Below, in pieces: positions 53,109 through 61,725 of a stretch of DNA of 64,000 nt. Under the pieces are notes generated by a model that was not told where the DNA came from, did not search any database, and worked only from the letters and a program-made list of their open reading frames with translations. This DNA comes from JAIOSF01 sp963677755 (GTDB lineage: Bacteria > Campylobacterota > Campylobacteria > Campylobacterales > Arcobacteraceae). The DNA lies in contig OY782506.1 in NCBI GenBank assembly GCA_963677755.1, positions 1,488,001 through 1,552,000 of the forward strand, read 5' to 3'. The stretch's first letter is position 1. The number at the start of each line of letters is the position of its first letter. The position numbers were made by a program, and so were the translations under genes.

Positions 53109-54324
53109 AATGTCATCTCCATCATTTTACCATTTACAACCTCACCAAACTCAACTCCAAAATCAAAACAATCGAGTAACTCCTCTTTTGTTGGGATAAG
53201 TTTAACTTTCATAGGTGCTAATGGAACTCTAAATTTTAAATTTTTCAATCTTCCATTCATCATATCAACAGCTTCGCCACTCCATCCATAGGAACCAAAA
53301 CAACCGCCAAATTTACCTTTTTTCTCTAACAACATCATACAACTCAAAAGATCCCAAACTGGTTTTGGAACATCTCCATTGATTGTAGGAGCTCCTATAA
53401 TTATTCCTGTACTCTCTTCTAAAATTGTAATCATATTTTGTTCATCAAGTGCAGTTAAATCATATATATTTGCGATTAAGTTTTCATTGAATTCAATCCC
53501 ATCATAGATACTTTGTGCCATATTTTTAGTATTTTTATAACTTGTTACATAAAAGATTGAAACTACTTTCTTCCCATGCTGTAGATCACTTTTTTTACTC
53601 CATTTTGCATATTTATCCATATACTTTTGAGGATTGTTTCTAATAATTGGACCATGAAGATTACAAATAATATCAATTTTACATTTTTCATATAATCTCA
53701 AGGCATTTAAAACATCTGTTTTAAAGGGTCTCATAATATGTTCATAATAGTATTTAAAAGCATAATCAAAATCACCAACTAAATCATCAAATAATCTATC
53801 ATCAAAATAATGACTTCCAAATACGTCTCCACTAAATAATATCTCATCTTCAACTAAATAACTACTCATTGTTTCTGGCCAATGAAGGTTTGGTGTACTT
53901 AAAAACTGAATTGTTTTATTTCCAATTGTCAATTCTTTGTTTGTCCAAACATTTTCAAGATTTATGTCATCTATTTTGATAAGTGATTTTAACATAGGTC
54001 GTCCCATTGGAGAGATGAAAACTTTTGGATTATTAGTTCGTTTTACAAGTTCGGGTAGTGCACCACTGTGATCTGTTCTAAGTGATGCATAACAATATAT
54101 TTTATATCTTCATATTTACAAACAGATTCTAGTTTTTTGAAAAACTCATCTTGAAATTCGTACTTCACTGTATCAAATATCACAACACCTTCTGGTGTTT
54201 TGAGTAAATAAGAATTATATGTGGTTCCATTTGCTGTTTTCATAATAATATCAAATGTTCTGATATCTGGGTCACTTACCCCAATATAAAAAATGTCTTT
54301 TTTTATCTGTACTGCTTGTTTCAT
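53105..54324 (-). pseudogene. Flavodiiron protein (FprA/NorV type), split by a frameshift
   Basis: Two frames make one protein of about 406 residues. The first (54324-54043) holds the start of the metallo-lactamase domain to VMHHLE; the second continues DHSGALPELVKR...SPMGRP, the NLHWPETMSSYL and GDVFGSHYF metal motifs, and the C-terminal flavodoxin domain (IFYVTSYKNTKNMA; GAPTINGD). Restoring one base near 54073-54078 (GAACAGATCAC to GAACAAGATCAC) rebuilds the diiron motif H-x-E-x-D-H. The break hits the metal ligands, so the gene as written cannot make an active enzyme. Family members reduce O2 or NO to protect nitrogenase. It is either truly broken or the sequence has an error. First gene of the nifQSU-clpP operon. 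Confidence 0.85.
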
Positions 54325-54335
54325 AGTTACTCTTA

Positions 54336-54351
54336 TGCAATAACTATTCCT
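54336..54351 (-). promoter_or_regulatory. Sigma-54-type promoter of the flavodiiron-nifQSU-clpP operon
   Basis: Minus strand AGGAATAGTTATTGCA (GG-N10-GC), overlapping the hemD stop. The predicted start (about 54325) is only 1-2 nt before the ATG, so the message would be leaderless. Confidence 0.65.
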
Positions 54352-55249
54352 ATTTTAGTTCAAGAGCCTTTTTAACACAAGATTCAAGTGAAGTATTTTC
54401 TGCAAGTATAGGTTCTATATAGTCTGGGAAAAATTTTGCTGTAGTGTGTCCTATACTAATTGCCGTATATGTTTTGTCCCATTTAATATTTTTTAAAAAG
54501 CACTCTATTGTAGATGGAGAAGAGAAAATAATGATAGAATTTTTTGGTATTTTTATCTTTTTTTTATACTTTTTACATACTGTTTCATAAATAACTAAAT
54601 TTTCACAATTGACATTTTTTTCTTTTAAAATATCTACTAAATTAGAGACAATTTTTGCACCACCTACATATAAAACATTTTTACCCTCAAGTTCACTTGC
54701 AATTTCATTTGCAAATTCATCTCCATGATGTTCTTTCCCAACTAATTGTAATGTCCCTCCAAAAGATTTTACTATTTTTGCAGTTTGTGGTGCAATTACA
54801 TATGCTGGTATCTTTTTCCAGCTTGTGTCCATACTGTTTAATGCTTTAATTGCATTTTTTGATGTAAAAATAAGTGCATCATATTTTTGCAAATCTATTT
54901 TTTGATTTTTATATTTTATCTCAATAACAGGAATACTTTTTGTGTGTTTTATATTTTTATCATTTAACAAATATATTTTTTTATTACTATTTTTAATCCC
55001 ATTTAAAATATTTTTAAATCTTTGTTTTAATCTCACAAAAAACCTATCTTCACATGATATAACTATATCTTTATGTTCATCAATGAAAAAATCAATCTCA
55101 TTTTTAGATAAGGTATATGTAATTTTTATCATCTCTTGATAAGCATTTTCTCTATGAGCATTTTTGTCAACAAAAAGGGTATTTGATACAATGTCATACT
55201 CATAATACAATAAATTTAAAGGTTCTAGTATTTTTTTAATTTTGTCCAT
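54350..55249 (-). CDS. hemD: Uroporphyrinogen-III synthase-like protein with N-terminal extension
   Basis: Protein of 299 residues. The C-terminal 200 residues match uroporphyrinogen-III synthase (HemD): DALIFTSKNAIKALN near 126, PAYVIAPQTAKIVKSFGG near 148, NVLYVGGAKIVSNL near 190, IIIFSSPSTIECFL near 238, AISIGHTTAKFF near 262. The first 90 residues are an extra helical segment of unknown role. HemD makes the tetrapyrrole ring in haem synthesis. Divergent from sfsA. Confidence 0.82.
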   Translation of the reverse strand: MDKIKKILEPLNLLYYEYDIVSNTLFVDKNAHRENAYQEMIKITYTLSKNEIDFFIDEHKDIVISCEDRFFVRLKQRFKNILNGIKNSNKKIYLLNDKNIKHTKSIPVIEIKYKNQKIDLQKYDALIFTSKNAIKALNSMDTSWKKIPAYVIAPQTAKIVKSFGGTLQLVGKEHHGDEFANEIASELEGKNVLYVGGAKIVSNLVDILKEKNVNCENLVIYETVCKKYKKKIKIPKNSIIIFSSPSTIECFLKNIKWDKTYTAISIGHTTAKFFPDYIEPILAENTSLESCVKKALELK

Positions 55250-55313
55250 TTTGTAAAGTTCCAGATTATTTTATTTAGATATAGTACTACAATAGTAATA
55301 AGGATAAAGTAAA

Positions 55314-56003
55314 ATGAAATTTGAGCCACTACAAGCAGGAAAACTTATCAAAAGATATAAAAGATTTTTAGCTGATATACAACTAAACAATGGGGAAATT
55401 ATAACAGCACATGTACCAAATAGTGGTGCTATGACCTCCACTATTGAAGAAAACTGTGATGTTTGGGTAAGTTTTCACGACAATCCAAAAAGAAAACTGA
55501 AATATACACTCGAACTTACAAAATTGTATAACCATTACATATGTACAAACACAAATGTAGCAAATAAAATAGCCATAGAAGCTATACAAAATGGGACAAT
55601 AAAAGAATTACAGAATTATACAAGTTTAAAACCTGAACAGAAATATGGACAAAATAGTCGCATAGATGTCTTGCTTGAAAAGGAAAATGAAAAATGTTTC
55701 GTAGAGGTGAAAAGTGTTTCTCTCAAAATTGGTGAAAGTTTTGCTTTTCCAGACTCTATTACATCAAGAGGCGAAAAGCACCTCAATGAATTAGCTCAGA
55801 TGGTTAAAGAAGGGCATAGAGCTGTTATGCTTTATATTATTCAAAGGACAGAAGAACTTCCATTTAGAATAGCAAGTGAAATTGATGAAAAATATTATAA
55901 AAGTTTTTTAAATGTTACAAAAAAGGGAGTTGAAGTATTAGTATACCAATCATATATATCTCAAAAAGAGATATTTATAACAAAGAAGAAAATATTAAAT
56001 TGA
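55314..56003 (+). CDS. sfsA: SfsA family nuclease
   Basis: Protein of 229 residues: FLADIQLNNGEIITAHVPNSGAMTS near 20, then the PD-(D/E)xK nuclease core (NSRIDVLLE near 111; CFVEVKSVSL near 127 with catalytic Glu and Lys), and FPDSITSRGEKHLNEL near 148. Sugar fermentation stimulation protein family, a DNA/RNA nuclease fold. Single gene; last 9 nt overlap the convergent diguanylate cyclase. Confidence 0.94.
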   Translation: MKFEPLQAGKLIKRYKRFLADIQLNNGEIITAHVPNSGAMTSTIEENCDVWVSFHDNPKRKLKYTLELTKLYNHYICTNTNVANKIAIEAIQNGTIKELQNYTSLKPEQKYGQNSRIDVLLEKENEKCFVEVKSVSLKIGESFAFPDSITSRGEKHLNELAQMVKEGHRAVMLYIIQRTEELPFRIASEIDEKYYKSFLNVTKKGVEVLVYQSYISQKEIFITKKKILN

Positions 56004-57161
56004 TTTATCATAAATTTTAATTGTATTTCTTCCACTCTCTTTTGCTTCATAAAGTGCTAAATCTGCTAATTTGAAAGCTTCCAAAAAGTTTTTAGATTCT
56101 CCTGGTGTTGTGTTAACACCTATAGAAACTGAAATATGAATATATTTTTCTTGATTAATAAACATCTTGTGTTCTTTAATATTAGTGAATATTCGTTGAA
56201 TTACATTCAAAGGAATACTACTATTTTCTGATTTGTTTTTTATAAAAATCACAAATTCTTCTCCCCCATAACGCACAACAATATCTTCATCAATTCTAAT
56301 TGTATGCAATAATATATTTCCCACTTCCCGTAGTATTATATCTCCAACATCATGACCATAAATATCATTTACTTTTTTAAAGTAATCAATATCTAAAGCA
56401 GCTATCATATAATCGTCTAAATTAATATCATCTTGTATTTCATAAAGATAATTTCTATTATAAATATTTGTTAGTTTATCAGTAAATGATTGTTTTTTAA
56501 CCCTTTTATATTTCACATACTGTGTAACAAAGATAACTAAGAATATAAAAATAATTGTAAGAATAAAAATTAATCCACTTTTCATCATCATAATAATTTT
56601 ATTAATTTTTTCTAATTTATCTATGGAAAAATCTATCACTACAATCAGCTGAACATCATCTTTGTATAAAATAGGTACTAAATAACTCAATGAAAGTTTT
56701 TTAATTAAAGAATGTTCTATAACAGTAGGCTTTTTTGTTCTATAAAGATTAAACCATTTATCACTTACTATATCAAATTTTTGATTGATCATCGCCTTTT
56801 GATCAATAGAAGACCCATCTGCTATAAACCTGAAAATATTGTTTTTATCTTTGTACAGTAAATAAGCATATTTTATATTAGGTGTAATAAGATTTTCTAA
56901 GTGAGTTTCTATCTCTTTTTGAAGTTTTAAATCTTTTTTTATATCAGCTATATAATTATTACTATCTTTTAACATAGTTTTTATATGCTTTGCTTTGTTT
57001 TCGGTAATATGAAGAACATCAGTTGTAGCAACTTTAAACATATCTTTTTCAATGTTTTTTTCATATTTAAGTATTGTATATAGTAAAAAAAAGACAAAAA
57101 CAACACAGGTCAATATAGCAATAAAAAAATAATAAGTATTTTTGAAAATTTTTTTATTCAT
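55995..57161 (-). CDS. Membrane diguanylate cyclase (GGDEF)
   Basis: Protein of 388 residues: membrane segment near 9-31, a periplasmic sensor of about 160 residues (Cache-like length, YAYLLYKDKNNIFRFIADG), a second membrane segment near 192-214, and a GGDEF domain with VRYGGEEFVIF and DIDYFKKVNDIYGH. Makes c-di-GMP. Third gene of an operon with a TonB receptor and a small periplasmic protein, overlapping the latter by 8 nt; the periplasmic protein could control it. Confidence 0.9.
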   Translation of the reverse strand: MNKKIFKNTYYFFIAILTCVVFVFFLLYTILKYEKNIEKDMFKVATTDVLHITENKAKHIKTMLKDSNNYIADIKKDLKLQKEIETHLENLITPNIKYAYLLYKDKNNIFRFIADGSSIDQKAMINQKFDIVSDKWFNLYRTKKPTVIEHSLIKKLSLSYLVPILYKDDVQLIVVIDFSIDKLEKINKIIMMMKSGLIFILTIIFIFLVIFVTQYVKYKRVKKQSFTDKLTNIYNRNYLYEIQDDINLDDYMIAALDIDYFKKVNDIYGHDVGDIILREVGNILLHTIRIDEDIVVRYGGEEFVIFIKNKSENSSIPLNVIQRIFTNIKEHKMFINQEKYIHISVSIGVNTTPGESKNFLEAFKLADLALYEAKESGRNTIKIYDKSI

Positions 57162-57618
57162 TCATATCCTCTATATATTTCAAATATTCTTTTGATAACT
57201 TTACATTATTTTCTTCTAACCTTTGTTTAATAAAAACAATATTTGGTCTACTTTTACTCCAAAAAAATGCTCCATAAAACTTATCATCATCTATAAGTCT
57301 TTTATAATTATTTGTAAAAAACAATTTGTTTGATTTTTTACATTCTCCATCAAATCCAGCTTTATTATCAAAAATAAAGTTTGCTGTTTTACAATCTTCT
57401 GTTAAATCAAAATAATTTGAGTATATCTCTTTTTCTTGTTTTGAAATATTAGGAATAAATAACTTAATTCTTTTTGATTCTACTATTGAAGATAGAGCAA
57501 TTTTAGAGACTATCTTTGCTTCAAGTTCTATCTCTTTATCATATTTGTCAATTAAAAAAACATATTGATCGCTAAAACTAAAAGAGATGATTATATATAG
57601 TAGTAAAAGTATTTTCAT
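57154..57618 (-). CDS. Small periplasmic protein, YfiR-like by position
   Basis: Protein of about 154 residues from the ATG at 57618, which overlaps the TonB receptor stop (TAATG). Signal peptide MKILLLLYIIISFSFS, then a soluble domain with Cys near 86 and 103 that could form a disulfide (EDCKTAN, GECKKSN) and C-terminal SRPNIVFIKQRLEENN. Similar in size and layout to YfiR-type repressors (signal peptide, KLFFTNN, NIVFIK near the end). Sits between a TonB receptor and a diguanylate cyclase as in yfiR-type systems. Function inferred from context. Confidence 0.65.
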   Translation of the reverse strand: MKILLLLYIIISFSFSDQYVFLIDKYDKEIELEAKIVSKIALSSIVESKRIKLFIPNISKQEKEIYSNYFDLTEDCKTANFIFDNKAGFDGECKKSNKLFFTNNYKRLIDDDKFYGAFFWSKSRPNIVFIKQRLEENNVKLSKEYLKYIEDMNE

Positions 57619-59543
57619 TAGAATACCCACTTCATACTAAGTGTTATCTCTTTTTGATAATCATCTAAAGCAAAATTTGTTCCCGTATCAAATAAACCAT
57701 CTTTATAAAGTGATTGTGTAGATTTATTTAAAAGGTTTTCACCCTTTAAACTAGAAGATAAATTTTTTGAAAAATGATATGTAACTCCTAAATTGAGATT
57801 ATAACTATCATCAACAACAACTGTCTTGTATTGATATCCATTTTTATAAATAAGAGAAGTAAAATAATCAAACTTCCCAACTTCTCCCATAAATTTAAGG
57901 TATCCACCCTTATTTGAATTTGTTAAGTTTTCACTTAATTTTGTTCTGTAGTAATTTAATTGTAGTTTATGTTTTTCTGATAATGTATAAGTATAGTCAA
58001 AAACCCAATTTTCTGTTTTTATTATGTGGTCATCTATATTTTGAAATCCAACGGGTGTGTAGTAAATAAAGTTTTCAACATTTACATCTGTATATAAAAT
58101 ACTAAACCGTGATTTTTCATTGGCATAAACACCCTCAATACTATAATACTTATATATTTGACTTTTCATATTACGACTATTTGAATCGCTAATATCGGCA
58201 AAATCTATATTATAAAAAGTAGGTGACAAAGAGCTTTTTGTATAAAAACCTTTCAGTCCAAAATTCTCAAAAGGTGTATAGACAGTTCCTATTCTATAGT
58301 GTTCAGAATTCATATCATCTAATCCACCATTTCTGTAAAATTTATCCCATTTCCCATTGGTTATAAATAAAAAATTATCATTGAACTTATAGTCATCTTG
58401 AATATATAAAGAGATAATACTCTCTTCGTCAAAAGGATTAGGGTTTCGAACATCACTTTGAATCCCTAGATTATTTACTATGCTATTTTGTTTCGTTATG
58501 TATTGTTTATTTTGAAATGTTGTTCCAATAACAAAATTATTATTTTGTGATGAAAATGTTTTAGAAAGCAAACCACTATATTTTTTAAACTCTATATCTT
58601 GATAATACTCTCTTGGTGAAGTATTTAAAGGATTAGTTATATCTATTACTGGTAAAATTTCAATACCATTACTATCTTTTTCACTGTATTGTAGCTGATT
58701 AAAATCATAGGCAAGTTTTATTTTTAACGACTTGTCTTTTAAAAAATATTGTATATAATCAAAGAAATAATCTTTTGCTTTTATCTCTCCACTATCAGGA
58801 TTGGCATCTATAGAATATCCCATATAATTATCTCTTTTTACATCCGTATATCCAAAATTTATATGAGAATTTTGTTTTTTTACATTAAAATAAAAATATC
58901 TTTTTTGAAGGTCATTTTCTAGTTTTTCATTTTTATAAGTTGTATTATCTTTCTCTTTAGTCATGTTAAAATATGCCAAATAAGACCAACCATCTCCTAA
59001 ACTGTCTGCATGCATAACACTTTGTGAATTTGAACCGTGAGAAGCTATATTTGCTGTAATTGTTGAACCATTTTCTCTTAAAGGTTCTTTTGTATATATC
59101 CGTATAAAAAAAACTCCCGTATCACTGCCTAATGCAAAAGAGCTATTCCCTCTATATACTTCGATATGGTCTACTAAATCAACTGGTAAATTTAGCCACG
59201 ACATTGAAGACTGTGTGTAAGTAGAACTAACTTCATGGTCATTTATAAAAAATCTAAAAAAACCACTTACATTTGTTTTTGTTCCGGATAAGGAGAGATT
59301 TGATATACCTAGTTTGTTTTTGTTAGAGTTACTTATAGGAAATTCTTTTAAGATATCAGAAATCGTAGAATATTGCATAAGTTTTAAATCTTTTTGTGAA
59401 TAAATTGTCACATGACCTAATTTTTCATCAACTGTTTTTAAAGATTTATCTGTATTTATCTCATATTCTTTAAGAAGAGTATCAATTGTTTCTGCATAAA
59501 TAATATTTACAAATAATAAAATAATAATAAAATATTTATACAC
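57618..59543 (-). CDS. TonB-dependent outer membrane receptor
   Basis: Outer-membrane receptor of about 641 residues. Signal peptide to IIYAE, a plug domain (IYSQKDLKLMQYSTISDILK; IDHIEVYRG-like DHIEVYRGNSSFALG near 125-140), and a 22-strand-type beta barrel ending with the aromatic LSMKWVF. Three GTG codons in a row open the frame (59549-59543); GGAG at 59551-59554 best fits the third. The substrate is unknown; no nearby iron or siderophore gene. Operon with the periplasmic protein and diguanylate cyclase suggests a sensing receptor for biofilm control rather than simple nutrient uptake. Confidence 0.88.
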   Translation of the reverse strand: MYKYFIIILLFVNIIYAETIDTLLKEYEINTDKSLKTVDEKLGHVTIYSQKDLKLMQYSTISDILKEFPISNSNKNKLGISNLSLSGTKTNVSGFFRFFINDHEVSSTYTQSSMSWLNLPVDLVDHIEVYRGNSSFALGSDTGVFFIRIYTKEPLRENGSTITANIASHGSNSQSVMHADSLGDGWSYLAYFNMTKEKDNTTYKNEKLENDLQKRYFYFNVKKQNSHINFGYTDVKRDNYMGYSIDANPDSGEIKAKDYFFDYIQYFLKDKSLKIKLAYDFNQLQYSEKDSNGIEILPVIDITNPLNTSPREYYQDIEFKKYSGLLSKTFSSQNNNFVIGTTFQNKQYITKQNSIVNNLGIQSDVRNPNPFDEESIISLYIQDDYKFNDNFLFITNGKWDKFYRNGGLDDMNSEHYRIGTVYTPFENFGLKGFYTKSSLSPTFYNIDFADISDSNSRNMKSQIYKYYSIEGVYANEKSRFSILYTDVNVENFIYYTPVGFQNIDDHIIKTENWVFDYTYTLSEKHKLQLNYYRTKLSENLTNSNKGGYLKFMGEVGKFDYFTSLIYKNGYQYKTVVVDDSYNLNLGVTYHFSKNLSSSLKGENLLNKSTQSLYKDGLFDTGTNFALDDYQKEITLSMKWVF

Positions 59544-59600
59544 CACCACTCTCCACTTACTTTTGATTATTCTAGTGTAATAATCTTTAAAGAATGGTTA

Positions 59601-60005
59601 CTAATTTGAGTTTTTTAAAAGTATTCTTTTTAACCAAAGAGGAGCATCTCCTTGAATCATTTTTTGCAATGATTGTATCACATCTTCTATCTTCTCACCC
59701 TCATGTGATGATTTCATAGGATATATACCACACTTTTGTACCATATTGGCAGCTTTTGGTCCTATTTGAGATACATATATTATATCACTATCTTCAAGAC
59801 AATTTATTTTATACTCTAATTTATCTACCTCATCATCAAACTTTAATGAAGAATCAACTTCACTAATAAGCTCATAATCATCTTCAGAAACTTCATAAAT
59901 ATAAAACATCTCACACCAACCAAAATGCTGGTTTACATGAATATTATCTTTTGATGCAAATGCTATTTTGAGCTTCGCTATTTGGTCACTTCGTTCTGGC
60001 ATCAT
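59601..60005 (-). CDS. nifX: NifX-family FeMo-cofactor protein
   Basis: Protein of 134 residues in the NifX/NafY/NifB-C-terminal family: LKIAFASKDNIHVNQHFGWCEMFYIYEV near 12-39 (cofactor-binding HFG), then VSQIGPKAANMVQKCGIYP near 77. Carries NifB-co or FeMo-co during assembly. Ribosome binding site AAGG before ATGATG. Last gene of the operon, 9 nt after the HicB-like/Sel1/NifU-C fusion. A second family member begins the same operon. Confidence 0.9.
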   Translation of the reverse strand: MMPERSDQIAKLKIAFASKDNIHVNQHFGWCEMFYIYEVSEDDYELISEVDSSLKFDDEVDKLEYKINCLEDSDIIYVSQIGPKAANMVQKCGIYPMKSSHEGEKIEDVIQSLQKMIQGDAPLWLKRILLKNSN

Positions 60006-60014
60006 CTTACAACC

Positions 60015-60983
60015 TTAAATTATATATATCTGTATATTTTCATCAATAATTTCAGATAATGTATTTTTAATCATATCATAAGTACTTGTTGCACCTAAAC
60101 TACATCCAGCACAGGCACCTTGATATGCAAGTCTTATTTGGATATCTGGTTCATTAAGGTAGTCAAGTATCATCATATCTCCACCATCTTTTACCAAAAT
60201 AGGTCGAATAAATCTATCAAGAGCATCTGCTATTATCTCATATTGTTCCTCATAAGATTTTGCTCGAAACAATTTATTTAACTGTGCTTGTTTGTTTGGT
60301 TCTTTATCTACTCCACCCATTTGTGCTACTGCCATAGGATGTCCAGAAAGGGCTGCATTAAGCATACAACTAAAACCTTCTCTTACTCTCTCTTCATCTG
60401 TTCTATCTTTTAAAAGTAATAATCCTAATCGAAAGTTTGCACCTTGATGATTTTTTTTCACTGCAACCCTAAAATAATCTATCGCTTTATCTTCATCCTC
60501 TTCTACACCAATTTTAGACTGATACATAAGTGCTAAATTGTAAGTTGCTGAATCATTTTCATACAAAGCACCTTTTTCAAACCACTCTTTTGCTTTTGTG
60601 AAGTCTTTTTCAACACCCTCACCTTTTAGATACATCAAACCAATATTTGCCATAGCTTGGTCATTTTTAAGTTCTGCTTCTTTTGTCCAAATATTTAATG
60701 CTGTTTCAAAATCTTTCTCTCTATACGCTTTTAATGCTTCTCTATGTGACATAAATCTCATTCCTTCTTTTGGATTTGGGATCTCTTTTCCCAACTCTAA
60801 TTGTTTTTTTATATGTTTTTCTAAATTCCCACGAGCTATCTCTATAGCTTCATCATAATCTTCACTAGAACCTTTAATATCAAAATCGGTATAGATAGCT
60901 AAATAAGCATCTCCAACTTCATGTTCCCCTGGATATACTTCAATAGGATAATCTAAATTCATATAGTATTCTAAATCTTTCAT
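60015..60983 (-). CDS. HicB-like/Sel1/NifU C-terminal fusion protein
   Basis: Unusual three-part protein of 322 residues. Residues about 1-70: a HicB-antitoxin-like unit (YPIEVYPGEHEVGDAYLAIY; DEAIEIARGNLEKHIKKQLE; KEIPNP). Residues about 75-225: Sel1-like helical repeats (MANIGLMYLKGEGVEKDFTKA; ATYNLALMYQSKIGVEED; ANFRLGLLLLKD). Residues about 250-322: a NifU C-terminal (Nfu) domain with DALDRFIRPILVKDGGDMMI and the cluster Cys pair GACAGCSLGATSTY. The Nfu part should carry an iron-sulfur cluster; the Sel1 part should bind a protein partner. Placed between cowN and nifX in a sigma-54 operon. No usual nif name fits. Confidence 0.85.
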   Translation of the reverse strand: MKDLEYYMNLDYPIEVYPGEHEVGDAYLAIYTDFDIKGSSEDYDEAIEIARGNLEKHIKKQLELGKEIPNPKEGMRFMSHREALKAYREKDFETALNIWTKEAELKNDQAMANIGLMYLKGEGVEKDFTKAKEWFEKGALYENDSATYNLALMYQSKIGVEEDEDKAIDYFRVAVKKNHQGANFRLGLLLLKDRTDEERVREGFSCMLNAALSGHPMAVAQMGGVDKEPNKQAQLNKLFRAKSYEEQYEIIADALDRFIRPILVKDGGDMMILDYLNEPDIQIRLAYQGACAGCSLGATSTYDMIKNTLSEIIDENIQIYII

Positions 60984-60992
60984 ATTTTGCCT

Positions 60993-61292
60993 TTAGCAAC
61001 ACTCTAGTTCAATCTGGTCAAGTAACTCTGTCCCTTTTTCAAAATCATACTCTTCAAAAAGATCATGGATATAAAATACATTTGCACATATTAAATATAA
61101 AGTATCTTTCTCCTCCCCTTTACTCCAAACCTCTCTATAGTTTGTAGGAATTTTATCCATAAAGTTAACCCATAGTTCATTTTTACTTTCAGGTTTTAAA
61201 GTAAACAATTCATTCATAACATCAAGAACTAAAGCGGCATTTTCATAACAATCTATATTGTTAAACGTTACATATCTATCTTTAACTTCCAT
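60993..61292 (-). CDS. cowN: N2-fixation sustaining protein CowN
   Basis: Protein of 99 residues matching CowN: DRYVTFNNIDCYENAALVL near 5, a middle VNFMDKIP, ICANVFYIHDLFEE near 68, and the C-terminal LDQIELECC. CowN protects nitrogenase from inhibition by carbon monoxide and lets cells fix N2 in its presence. Between the first NifX-like gene (3-nt gap) and the fusion protein (9-nt gap). Confidence 0.88.
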   Translation of the reverse strand: MEVKDRYVTFNNIDCYENAALVLDVMNELFTLKPESKNELWVNFMDKIPTNYREVWSKGEEKDTLYLICANVFYIHDLFEEYDFEKGTELLDQIELECC

Positions 61293-61295
61293 AAT

Positions 61296-61688
61296 TTATT
61301 TACTATCCTCACAACCACAACTACAAGTTTCACCCTCTCCTGGGTTTAAAAGCTTTTTATAGTTTTCACCTGATAATTTCACTAGTTTGTTATTGTATAA
61401 ATTTGTAGATATCTCTTCAATTGTATATTCATTATAGTCAGCTGTATATACCTCTATACCATTTTTACAAAATGATTTATAAACACCCTCTCCCATATAA
61501 TAAAAAATTGTAGAACTCACACCTTTTGTTTTTAAAAAATCTCCACTTTTGGGACCTTCCCCTTTTACCTCGTTAGAAATAATAGAATAGTTTCCTGTAT
61601 TTGTGTCAAGAAGTGCAAAATAAGGCACTCTACCATAAAGTTTTGAGATTTTTGTTGATTCTTTTGTATCGATTGGAATAGCTAACAT
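61296..61688 (-). CDS. NifX-like dinitrogenase cofactor family protein with Cys tail
   Basis: Protein of 130 residues from the ATG at 61688 (MLAIPIDTKES), preferred over an upstream in-frame start because AGGAGT sits 7 nt before it. NifX/NifB-C-terminal-type fold: KISKLYGRVPYFALLDTNTG, GEGPKSGDFLKTKGVSSTIFYYMGEGVYKSF. The C-terminus CSCGCEDSK is a Cys-rich tail that could bind a metal. First gene of the nifX-cowN-fusion-nifX operon, 38 nt downstream of a sigma-54-type promoter. Confidence 0.82.
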   Translation of the reverse strand: MLAIPIDTKESTKISKLYGRVPYFALLDTNTGNYSIISNEVKGEGPKSGDFLKTKGVSSTIFYYMGEGVYKSFCKNGIEVYTADYNEYTIEEISTNLYNNKLVKLSGENYKKLLNPGEGETCSCGCEDSK

Positions 61689-61725
61689 ATTATAACTCCT
61701 ATTCATTAAAATATAAAAATATTTA

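Noticed and set aside
53105..54324. Two separate genes (lactamase fragment and flavodoxin-containing fragment)
   Set aside because: The two frames join precisely through one missing base at the conserved diiron motif, so this is one broken gene.
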